This document shows positions 36,969-47,036 of a DNA stretch of 64,000 nt, in pieces. Numbering within the stretch: position 1 is the stretch's first letter; each line of letters starts with the position of its first letter. The stretch comes from Silene latifolia (Eukaryota > Streptophyta > Magnoliopsida > Caryophyllales > Caryophyllaceae). The DNA lies in the NCBI RefSeq assembly GCF_048544455.1, contig NC_133538.1:40435969-40499968 (forward strand), in the 5' to 3' direction. The notes under the pieces were generated by a model. It searched no databases, was not told the origin of the DNA, and saw only the letters and a list, made by a program, of their open reading frames with translations. Both the position numbers and the translations under genes were made by a program.

Positions 36969-38238
36969 TGTTGGAATATGTGTCCTCCGACAATAATGCG
37001 ATCACAACTGTTGATCATGATGATCACATGTTTAAGTCTCATTATAAAGAATACAATTGGGAAGTAATATTTTACTGTCAACTGATCAACATATATCGGT
37101 AATGATTGGCTGACTAGAGTTTGACATTACTGTCGTACGACGATGGTGATCAGTTGACCCCCTAGGTCATACCTATAGGGCAACACTCTTAATTGATCAT
37201 TTAATTAATCGTATAACGTTGCGAGTTAATTAAATTACTTGAAAATTGACGGACGATTTTGGAGGAAAAATTTACGTATCACATTGAAATTTGATTAAAT
37301 GAGATACGGTCTGAGTAATCGAATTGTATCATTATTCAGATGAAATTATTGTTTAAGGAAACAATTAAATTTGAATGAATTATTATAAATACAATTTATT
37401 GTGATTTATAATTGGAGAAATATTTTGGTACAAGTAATTATGAATTACTAAGTCGATTTTTGTATATGACGTACTTTATTAATACGTTGATTTTTAATAT
37501 GTTAAAAATACATAACAAATTTATGTAACATATGACATGTGACATATTGAAAAATTTGACAAAAATAAAATGGGTTCCATTTTATGAGTGTACCGAAATT
37601 AAGAGGGGATTAGGCAAAATATTGTGTTGTTTAAATTAGTGGAAAACACAATCATTTGCATTATAGACTAGCCTTGCAACCTATTGCTTATTGTAAAGAA
37701 CAACACAAGCATGCATTGGCTCCCCAAAATCCCCCCCTTCCACCCGGTTTTTGAGATGGAAAAACCATTATGGTTTTTCATCTTATTTACCTAATAACAC
37801 ACTAAATGTTGTAGTGTATCATTCATTCTTTACTCATCCAAAAAAATAAGAATTCTAGAGAGACAAAAAAGCTCTCTTCTTCTTCTCTCCCAAAACTGAA
37901 AATATTAAGTGTTTTATAATATTTTTGGGTCATTTTTCTACAAGATTAATATTGTACTAGTAACTATAATATTAAATTTAATTAAGAGTAAGCTTTGGGT
38001 ATAAATCCTTGGGAGAGATCCTACACTTGGGTCTTTGTTCATCCAAAAGGGAAAGCTCAAGAACAAGAGAGAAAGATGATCTCTCTTGTGCCCATATTAA
38101 CCAAATTTCCAATGTAAGAACAAGTTTCTTCTTTATTTTGTTTAAATGTTTGCATGCATAAGATCATTAGTTAATTTTATGACAAATTAAATTAAAACAT
38201 ATATGAATATGTAAGTATATAGATCTACTTTTCCTTCA
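36969..38238 (+). repeat. TG-B 3' LTR
   Basis: 1270 bp, the same length as the 5' LTR. It keeps the conserved palindromic TGTCGTACGACG around 37131-37142. Confidence 0.9.
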
Positions 38239-38841
38239 TTTATGCACATGTTATGTTTGATAAAATGCGAGCCTATGAATCCTTGCATTTTTTACCCATC
38301 ACCTATCTTTTCAATGAGACTTGCAAGACATAAACCAACTCGAGTCTCATTAGACCATGCATATAGTTGAGTAGGGAAGATTAAGTCGACTTGTAGGTGT
38401 TGTATAATCTAATCGATTCGGCTCCGGGAGCCAAACTTTCTTAGGATTGTAAGATATAAACCAACTCGATCCATCACAACAATAATTCCTTGCTTATAAT
38501 TTGAGAATATGTTTGTATGATCAATTCCCATGAATCCCCTATGACCCCATGACACCCTAGTGCCTTTTATCAATTGTTTTTATCCCTTTTTGATCATCTT
38601 GCTTGTTTACTTTTATTGCTATTTAGTTTAGTGATCTTCTACTTCAAACCCCAAATTGTGACACCCCTAGACACCACTAGTTGCAATTGAAAATCTCATC
38701 TCAATTCCCGTCCCTTGGGATCCGACCTTTACTTGCCTCTTTACTAATTGTAGAGTTGTTTGTGGAGTTATAAATTGTATTTTGGTCTAGGTGCTCCTAA
38801 CGACAAGTACCGAAAACAAAACCTTCAAGTGAGTCCGACCA
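38239..38841 (+). repeat. G3 5' LTR, second part
   Basis: Resumes the Athila-type LTR after TG-B (TTTATGCACATGTTATG...) and ends GAGTCCGACCA. The combined LTR length without TG-B is about 1.78 kb, matching the G1 LTRs. Confidence 0.85.
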
Positions 38842-38845
38842 AAAA

Positions 38846-38863
38846 TGGCACCGTTGCCGGGGA
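38846..38863 (+). promoter_or_regulatory. Primer binding site, tRNA-Asp type
   Basis: TGGCACCGTTGCCGGGGA, 4 nt after the LTR; complementary to the tRNA-Asp(GTC) 3' end with one mismatch. Confidence 0.8.
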
Positions 38864-38981
38864 CGGTGTTAACTTGATTTAGATTTTCTTAAATTCTTAT
38901 TAGTTGTGTCTTTCTTTGCCTTGGGGAAGTAAAACTCCTCAAGGTTTTTTCTAATTATTTTCGTGTTGTTTGATATTTTGC

Positions 38982-41780
38982 ATGTCTAGAAGATCACAAG
39001 TTAACTTGTTACCCTTTGATCACAAAATTTAAAGGACTTTGACAAACAATAGAAGACTTGCTAGGAGAACTTTGAGAGGTATTGGTGAGGTTGTAGATAT
39101 TCAACCAAACACTATTGAGTTCGTCAACCCTTTTGCAAGAGAAGGTGAGGAAAACCCAACACAAAATCAACCCACACTGCCTAAATTTTCATCACATTCC
39201 GTACCAACCGAGGAGAACCTACCCAATGGTACTCCCACACCACAACACTTAACCGGAAATTTCATTGCCAAATCCGCATTTATCCAATTAGTCGAAAGAA
39301 GCCAATTTGGGGGGATGCCTAGTGAAGGCCCTCACTCTCACATGGAGACTTTTTGTGACTATTGTGATGCGATTTCTCAAACCGGTGTAACTCAAGACCG
39401 AATTCGATGGGTCTTATTTCCTTTTTCTCTAATTGGCACCGCAAAACAATGGTTGAAAGGCCTTGATAAGGCTACTCTCGGAATTGACTCTTGGAAGAAA
39501 TTGGCTCTAGCTTTCTACAAAAAGTTCTACCCACCGGAAAAGACTAACATGCTAAGAGCTCAAATTACGGGCTTTAAGCAAAGAGATGAAGAATCCTTGT
39601 ATGAAGCTTGGGAGCGATTCAAAGGAATTTGTCGCTCATGTCCTCATCATGGACTTAGCGAGTGGTTCTTGGTACAATAATTTTGGAACGGTCTTTATGA
39701 AGACTCAAGAAACATTCTCAACATGGGATCAAATGGCATGTTCACCGAAGTTGACGACAATCAGACTTGGAACAAGATTGAGGAAATGGCGGTCCATAAT
39801 TCACAATATAGTAGACCTCGCAAGGCTACTAGAGGAGGAAAGCATGAAGTGGACTCTATTACTCAATTGGGTGCTCAACTTAGTGCTCACATTGATACCA
39901 TCAATTTGAAGTTCGAAAAAGCTATGGCTAGACTTGAAGAAGCCTCAAAATCACCAAAGCAACATGTTAATGCCATGAAGGAATCTTCATCAATCCCAAG
40001 TGGGATATGTGAGAATTGTGGAACTTTGGGACATGACCAAAGCGAATGTAGGGGAACAAATGAACAAGTGAATGCTTTTCAAGCATACAAGAGTGGTACC
40101 CCTTATTCAAATTATTACAATGAAAACACCAAATTTCATCCAAACCTCTCATACAAAAGCCAAAATGTTCAAAACCCTCAACCAACATACACCCCACCTC
40201 TCATGAGAAACCAAAATCAAAGACCCTTTTACAACCAAAACCAAGATTACCAAAATCAAACTCCATACAATCAACAAAATGACCAAGGTTTTGATGTTCA
40301 AAAAGCGGTCCTCCAAATGCAAAAGAATCAACAAGAGTTTTTCACTCAAATACAAAAGGATAGTCAAGCAAAGGAAATCACCATCAACAACATCCTAGCC
40401 CACACCAAAATGTTGGAAACCCAATTGACTCAACTAGCATCTTCAAGCTCACAAAGACAAAAGGGCCAATTACCACCTCAAAGTAATCCCCCGAGACATA
40501 AAACGGTTAGTGCCATTCACTTGAGAAGTGGTACGAGGTATGAAGCACCGAAGAAGCAAGCTGAGGATGAAGTGGTGGAAGCTAGTGACAAAGAAGAAGT
40601 TGTGCAAAACTCCAAGGATGGAGAACCATCAAAAGAAGAAGTTTCAAAGAAAAGTGAAGACAAGGCCAAGGAGAAGGAACCTATTGTGATTAGGCTTCCT
40701 TTTCCAAGTCGTCAAGCTAAGCCCAAATTTGATGACCAACTAGGAAAATTTATGGAGATTGTGAAAAATTTGGAAGTCTCGATTCCTTTCACAGAATTAA
40801 TCAATCACATGCCAGCCTATGCAAAGTACATGAAAGACATCCTTACAAAAAAGAAGTCGATCCGGAAACTTGAGACTATCGCATTCACTAAGGTGAGTAG
40901 TGCAATACTTCAAGGGATTTCACCTCCAAAACTTAAAGATCCGGGAAGCTTCTCAATACCGTGTACCATTGGCGACACCACGATCAACAAAGCCTTATGT
41001 GATCTAGGGGCTAGTGTGACTGTTATGCCGTACTCGGTGAGTAAAAGTTTAGGGATGGGAGAGCTTAAATGCACCAATATCACACTCCAAATGGCCGATA
41101 GATCGACAAAGACACCATTAGGGATATGGAAAGATGTTCCCGTAAGAGTTGGGAAATTTTTCATCCCGGTGGACTTTGTCATTGTTGACATGGAAGAAGA
41201 CTTCAATATTCCAATCATTCTAGGTAGACCTTTCTTGCACACCGTGGGTGCGGTGATAGATGTGAAGCATGGAGAGATCACTCTAGAAGTGGGAGATGAA
41301 AGCATAACTTTCAATCTTGACAAGACCATGAGAGCTCCCCGTTTGCATGAACCATGTTTTATGGTTGATCATTATAGCCGGAAGGATGATAGGAAGAAGT
41401 CGGAATTCCAATGGAAGAAGAAAGTCGATGATGCTCCATCAAAAGAGCAAGGAAATTGTAACAAAGAGAGCTTGAAAAGCTCACCAAAGTCAAGCAATGA
41501 AGAAGAGGGCCTCATTGGCCAAAACAGGAAAGAAGGAGAGTTGTCTCTATCAACTCAAGAGATCTTTAATGACCAAGTAGATGAAGTTTGTGGTCTATGG
41601 GACGATGAGTTTGAAGGGATTTTCACTCCCTACATTGGTAATGCTATCGATCAAGACCAATATGAAGGACAACAAGTGCAAAGATCTATTGAGGATCTTA
41701 ACCATGATAATGAACAAGCTTTTGACTACTTCTTCAAGGTGTTGAGTAACATCAACAACACCTTGGACATGCCCCTATGA
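38982..41780 (+). pseudogene. gag: Athila-type Gag-protease of G3, two nonsense codons, no RT
   Basis: One frame of 933 codons from ATG 38982 (MSRRSQVNLLPFDHKI), interrupted only by TAA at 39030-39032 and 39678-39680 (CAA in the G2 copy). Gag core at about residues 125-240, a coiled Glu/Ser segment, a CCHC knuckle CENCGTLGHDQSEC near residue 342, an Asn/Gln-rich linker and a Lys/Glu-rich spacer. The aspartic protease has CDLGASVTVMPYS near residue 672 and PIILGRPFLHT. The ORF stops at 41780 after NTLDMPL, followed by non-coding DNA and no RT. G2 ends at the equivalent place, so Gag-protease alone is a stable architecture in this family. It is otherwise well preserved. Confidence 0.9.
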
Positions 41781-42360
41781 CATCTCTCTAAGGATGAGAG
41801 TTTGGTGGAGTCCTCTCCAAACCACCATTTTTAAATATTTCTAACTCCCTAACTTGCATTTTAATTCTTACATTGCATTTTTGTCATTTTTGGATTTTTA
41901 TGCTTTGATCAAGATATTTATCATTTTTGAGAGAAGTGAGGGTAGGACTAATGATTTTATTGATGTGTAGTGCTTTAACTTAGTGTGGGGATAGAAATTG
42001 CCTAGGCTATTCATGCCTTTGTAGTGCCCCTATAATGAAGAACACGGGATTTGAAGAATGAAAATGACATGGGATATGCAAGTGCACGGATGGAACTAAA
42101 TCCGGGTAGACCAGGTGGAATCCGAGCGTCCTTGTGGGTACCGCTCGTCTTATGGGAATCCGAGCGTCTGTGGGAGTATCCGTCCGTCTAAATGAGCTGC
42201 AAAGTTGAAAATTTTGGTCTTTTAGAGAATCCGAGCGTCCTAGCTGAGAAGACGCTCGTCGGAAAGAATCCGCTCGTCTTTTTGCCAGTGCAGATTAATA
42301 AAATTCACTGTAACAGAATCCGCTCGTCTTTAAGAGAATCCGCTCGTCCTGAATTGCAGA
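41781..42360 (+). promoter_or_regulatory. Spacer with motif array after G3 gag-protease
   Basis: 42110-42353 holds at least nine motif copies, including AATCCGAGCGTCC and AATCCGCTCGTCC, in a mostly single orientation. 41781-42109 is AT-rich spacer with no gene. The position corresponds to the array upstream of the second ORF in G1 and G4. Confidence 0.45.
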
Positions 42361-42908
42361 ATGTCATCCTACAATCAACAACCACAACATAACCGCCAAT
42401 CTCCCATCTACCCACAACAATAGAATGAGCATAACTTTGATATTCAAATTGAAATGTGGTTCTCCAAATGCTAAAAGACCAACAAAACTTCTTTATACAA
42501 ATGCTAGAAGAAAGACAAGCTAGGGACAATATTCTCAAAAACATTGTTACCCATGGTGAGGAGTTGGCCAATCAAATTGCCCAAATGGAAGCCACCCAAA
42601 AGCTCAATGAAGAAGAAGAGGAAGATAGCGAGGGTGAAGAAGAGTTTGGAGGACATTATGAAGTGACTCTTGTGAATACCCCTTCACCTCGTCATATTCT
42701 AAGCATTGATCACCTTATATTCAACCTTGTACCCCACTTTACAAACATTGTTGATGGATATGAAGGTGAAACTCTTGAAGATGGGGAGTATTTTATTGGT
42801 TATGGACCAAGAGGGGATGATGAATCGGAATATAATGAAGTTGGGGAGGAGAGCAATGGTGAATATGAGTTGGAGTCCAATTGTGAGACAACAACTTTAG
42901 TTATCTAA
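42361..42908 (+). pseudogene. Acidic ORF related to Athila-type Gag C-terminus
   Basis: ATG at 42361 begins a Gln/Asn-rich piece with an early TAG; a second frame (42456-42908) reads MVLQMLKDQQNFFIQMLEER and continues into a Glu/Asp-rich tail. The block resembles KAVLQMQKNQQEFF in the G3 Gag linker and the ORF of G4 near 45210-45350. The frame switch falls at the same place as in G4. Downstream the sequence runs into a poly-Asp (GAT)n tract. It is probably a decayed Gag-derived ORF without protease. Function is unknown. Confidence 0.5.
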
Positions 42909-42964
42909 ATTGCCTCATGAATTTAGCTCACCCACTAGCCTTGCTCCTCCTATTTGGGATACTT

Positions 42965-42966
<2 letters not shown>

Positions 42967-43058
<92 letters not shown>

Positions 43059-43117
43059 CGATGATGATGACGATGACGATGACGATGGCGATGACGATGA
43101 CGATGACGATGATGATG
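42967..43117 (+). repeat. (GAT)n microsatellite, site of G4 insertion
   Basis: About 150 bp of GAT/GAC triplets that would read as poly-Asp. The tract resumes right of G4 (about 55336-55400), so G4 split it. TGATG (43113-43117) and CGATG (55336-55340) are the likely target duplications, with one mismatch. Confidence 0.85.
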
Positions 43118-44781
43118 TGATGTGACCATTATGTGAGCATATTTAGTCCCCTAATTGAGCCTATTTTTCATACTATTATAACATTCTACGACCATTTTAT
43201 CCCTCAAATGCTTTCTATTTGCTTTCCTAGTGCATTTCGTATGTTTTGTAGGAAAGAAGATAATAAGGCGGAAATTCCCGTCTTTCGTGCGTATTCGGAA
43301 GCTATTTGACGATGTTTGATGGACTAGTATGAAGAGGAAGCGAGAACGAAAGACCAATCCTACAAGAATAAAAAGAAAGTGAAGAAAAAGGATTATGTCA
43401 CAGAAGACGAGCGGCTTACACACAAGACGCCCGTCCTGAAGTGACAACCCGTGCGTCCAAGCAACAAAGACGCCCGGATTCCCCCAAAGAATCCGAGCGG
43501 ATTCCCATGAAGACGCCCGTGCCTAATCTCAAGAATCCGAGCGTCTTCCACCCTAGACAGACGGACCGCGACATTTTCCGCCGAGATGCTCATCCTTCCA
43601 AAAAGACTAGTGTTTCCCTGCTCTAAACTCAAAGATGTAATTACTAATTTAGCCTTAGTTAACCTAATGAAGCTCTACTATAAATACCCCACTTGTAAAT
43701 AATCAAAGGAGAGCTTTTTGGATGGGGTTTTTAGGAGGTTAAGCCTCTACATTAGAAGTTCCTCTTAGATTCAATTAGGAGTAGATTAGAATAGATTAAT
43801 CTCAATCTTTCCACAAAATTACACATTAATCTATCCTTAATTATTGTTCAAGTTTATTATTCAAGTTTGTTACTTTTGGGTAATTGAAGATTATTGGGTT
43901 ATTATTGGAGGATTGACAATCCTTCATCAATGAATCAAGTTTCTTCTATTATTCTTTGCTTTATTATTTGAATCATCTCAAGTTTGGTATAATTCCTTTA
44001 CCCTTTAATCTTTATTGTTCATTTCTTCATTCTATTATCATGTTTATACTTGTTGTGATGATTGACACCATTAATGACATGTTTCCCATGATAATGAATG
44101 AGTAGTCTTTTAGCTAGGATTAGTGGGTAACTAGGGGAAACAAACATGGGATTGATTAATACTTAATCTAATATGTTCACATGATTAATTTGCTTGCTTG
44201 TTGTAATGTCAACTTTGTGCACATGTTATGTTTGATGAAATGCTAAGCCTATGAATCCTTGCATTTACAACCATCTCTTATCTACTAAACTTGACTTGTA
44301 AGATATAAACCAACTCGAGTCTTGTTAGACCATGCATAGAAGTTGAATAGGAGGACAGTAAGTCGACTTGTAGGTGTTGTACAATCTGATCTATTCGGCT
44401 CCGGGACCCAACTCTTCCTAAAGACCGTAAGACATAAACCAACTCGGTTCCTTTACAACATTAATTGCTTGCAACTTTGTAAACATGTTTGTATGATCAA
44501 CACCATGAATCTTCTATAACCCCATGATATCCTAGTACCCTTTATTACTTGTTTACACCCTTATTTGTTCTATTGCTTGTTTTACTATATTGCTTGCATT
44601 AGTTTAGACACAACTACAAACCCAAACAAATTGTGACACTAGCATAAATTGAGATAGATAGACTTAGAACCCAAAGCACACCGTCCCATGGATCGACCTC
44701 GACCTACCACTAACTAGTTGTTTGTTGAGTATTATAAATGTGTTTGATTGGATGTGACCCGACGACATCACATCCACACCA
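43118..44781 (+). repeat. G4 5' LTR
   Basis: About 1664 bp from TGATGTGACC to CATCCACACCA. The motif array lies at 43400-43570 and TATAAATA at 43679-43686. It closely matches 53682-55335. The exact 3' border is uncertain by a few bases, because the two LTRs diverge after GACGACATCAC. Confidence 0.85.
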
Positions 44782-44784
44782 AAA

Positions 44785-44802
44785 TGGCGCCGTTGCCGGG
44801 GA
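44785..44802 (+). promoter_or_regulatory. Primer binding site, tRNA-Asp, perfect
   Basis: TGGCGCCGTTGCCGGGGA is exactly complementary to the 3' end of plant tRNA-Asp(GTC) including CCA. Confidence 0.9.
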
Positions 44803-44937
44803 TGGTGCTATGTGATTAAGTTCTTACTTGTTTGTCTATTTTAATTTTGCTCTCACCTTGAGGAACTTGTTCCTCAAGGATTGTTCTTACCGTTTTTGTG
44901 TAGTTTCCATGCTTGTAGTTGCTTTCTTGTCTTAGCT

Positions 44938-46264
44938 ATGATGGCCCAAGACTTGGTACATGGAGTATGTGGTGGATTCTTTGAGTATGACTATGGGTAT
45001 GGGGAGTTTGAGGAGCAAGTCAACACAAACCTACCTTACTATTTGTACAATGAAAATCCTAACTACTACCCCAACTTTTTCCACCAAAACCACCACATCC
45101 AATATCAACAACGACCACCCACCCAAAACTCACTTTGCAACCAATTCCAAATGCCACAATACAACCATTTTCACACTTACCCACAACAAGAAGACGAACC
45201 CATTCAAATGTGATTCTCCAAATGATGGGAGGTCAACAAAACTTCTTCAAACAATGCTAGAGGAGAGCCAAAAGAGGGATAATGTTCTTCAAGGCATTGT
45301 TGCCCAAGGTGAGGAATTGGAGATTCAAATTGCCCAAATGAAAGAATCCCAAGCAATCACTCCCCACCGTTCCTTGGACATTGAGCATGAATGCGAATTT
45401 GAAGTAGTAACTTTTGACATGAAAAGTGAAGAATGGGAAGAGCCAGTCTCCTTGAGCTCTTGTGACTATGAAAGTGTTGTGTTCGATGAGGAAGACATGA
45501 GGTTGAGTAAGCCAAGTACTCTTAGCCTTTGTGAGTATGAGGGTGTGTCCTTTGAAGTGAATTTTGAGACAATGGAGAAAGAGTTAAATGAAGCTCCCAT
45601 TTATGATTCATATGAAGATAGCAACAATGATGATGAGCTTGAAGGATGGACTCGTAATATCACCTTACTTGAGGAGCCTATCCTTGAGACATTTGAGATA
45701 CCCTATCATGATGAAGAACGTCCTTCCCATATTCTTCATAAAGACCACTTGACACCTATCATGGAGCCAATGATCATTGACGAGGATATGGTAGACCTTC
45801 TCCAAAAGGCCAAAGTATCGTACAAAAGCTACTTGGTGAAAAAGCTCAAAGAGAAGCTTGCTCGTGAAGCTACTTGTGGAGAATTGGCACCCACAATGAC
45901 AACTTCTAAGGAACTCTATCATCAATTCCATAAAAGTTCTCCTTCTACTATTGAAGGATTGAAAAATTCAAATGCTATCATCATTACCGAAATTGAAGAA
46001 GAGGTTGGTGAGTGGAAGTCTAGGGATGAAAATGAACCATACTTCATGGGAAAGAATCATGGGCTTGTTTATTGGAAACATTGGGAAAGCTCTAATGCCG
46101 AGGACAAAGTAAAAGAAAGAACATTTTACAAGCTTCCTTGGCCAAATTTCATGTTCAAATGGAGCAACCCATACTTGTGTCTATTTGGAGCTTGTTCACA
46201 AGCTTTTGATCTCTTATTAAGAGCCTTGAGCTCTATGGACAAGAATTTCTACAATTTGAACTAG
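44938..46264 (+). pseudogene. Gag-derived ORF of G4, frameshifted, without core or protease
   Basis: Frame 1 (ATG 44938 to 45213) reads MMAQDLVHGV... with YYLYNENPNYYPNFF, which resembles the YSNYYNENTKFHPNFS linker of G3 Gag. Frame 2 continues to 46264, with TMLEESQKRDNVLQ and a long acidic part. The C-terminal AFDLLLRALSSMDKNF resembles AFDYFFKVLSNINNT at the end of G3 Gag-protease. Thus G4 keeps the Gag linker and the extreme tail but has lost the Gag core, the zinc knuckle and the protease motif. The frame change at about 45210-45260 breaks the ORF. It is followed by the conserved spacer text TTTGGTGGAGTCC, also seen after G2 and G3 gag-protease. Confidence 0.6.
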
Positions 46265-46499
46265 TTTGGTGGAGTCCTATCTTAAACCACCATTTGTATG
46301 ATATTTCTTGGACCCCTTACTTTGTATAATATTGTACATTCTTGCATTTGTATTTGATTTCTTGCATGTGAGTAGTGAGAGAGAGAGAGTCATTTTACAT
46401 ATTTATTAAGCAAATTTCAGAAAAAGATAAGGAGGAATAGCAAATCGGTGAAAGGGTATGATTGTGCAAGGAAAAGAAAGAAAAAGAAGAAAAGGAGCT

Positions 46500-46918
46500 G
46501 AAGACGCCCGTCCAAGACCCTCGTCAAATAAATGGCTGGCACTGTCTCAGAATCCGGGCGGATTCAGAGCAACACGCCCGTCCTGAAAAAAGACGCTCGT
46601 ATTCTCCACGGGACGCCCGTCCTGAATGTCATCTGAAACAAGATTTTGAAACTGCCAGGAAATCCGAGCGGATTCTTGAAAATCCGCCCGTCCCGAGTGA
46701 GCCGCCCGTCTCAACGCAGAAGACGCCCGTTTTCTTCCTGCTCCCAAATTAGCTGAGGCCCTGTCTTAAAATCCGCGCGGATTTGAAGGAAGACGCCCGT
46801 CTTCTACAAGCTAAAGACGCTCGTCCTGCAGCAAAGACGCTCGGATTGGGCCCTTTTTCTCGAACAATCCGGCCAGGTCCCACCCTTATCCGCTCGGATT
46901 CCCCTTTCTTCTATAAAA
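46500..46918 (+). promoter_or_regulatory. Motif array plus TATA box upstream of G4 second ORF
   Basis: Many copies of GACGCCCGTCC, AATCCGAGCGGATT and GACGCTCGTCC between 46500 and 46905, then TATAAAA at 46912-46918. That is about 119 nt before the ATG, through a C/T-rich leader typical of plant promoters. The same motif family precedes the TATA box in the LTRs. It is inferred to be an internal promoter. Confidence 0.55.
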
Positions 46919-47036
46919 TCACCCCCTTTCTCCCTCATTTCTTCACCTTATCAAACCCTAAAACACTCATCTCCATCCTCAAAAACACTCCCCTCACATC
47001 AAAAGCCAACAAAACCCCCATTTCCTCAACTTCAAG

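Larger units (their letters stand above)
29502..38238 (+). mobile_element. TG-B: complete Gag-only Ty1/copia-type LTR element
   Basis: 8737 bp with two 1270-bp LTRs (29502-30771, 36969-38238), a tRNA-iMet-type primer site, a 2.2-kb leader, one intact gag ORF and about 2.9 kb of 3' internal DNA. The polypurine-like AAGTGGGAGAT lies just before the 3' LTR. There is no pol. The LTRs differ at roughly 15-25 sites by eye plus one rearranged patch, so this is a young insertion. Removing the element restores the host LTR sequence as in G1 (CTCAACTTATGCACATG-like). Confidence 0.9.
28322..43117 (+). mobile_element. G3: Athila-type element with gag-protease, no RT, 3' part interrupted
   Basis: 5' LTR in two parts (28322-29501 and 38239-38841), split by TG-B. 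Primer site at 38846, gag-protease at 38982-41780, a motif array at 42110-42353, an acidic ORF and a (GAT)n tract, where G4 interrupts it. Short continuation of the tract resumes at 55341. Its 3' LTR is not in the window. It was inserted in the gag of G2, in the opposite orientation. The link between its gag-protease half and the part from 42361 on is inferred from contiguity only. Confidence 0.7.

Noticed and set aside
30773..38238. Hidden copia pol in TG-B
   Set aside because: I looked for integrase, RT and RNase H motifs in the available frames and saw none, and TG-A agrees.
42910..43125. Poly-Asp and poly-Met ORFs over the (GAT)n tract
   Set aside because: Microsatellite artefact as independent genes; the Asp frame is at most the tail of a transposon ORF.
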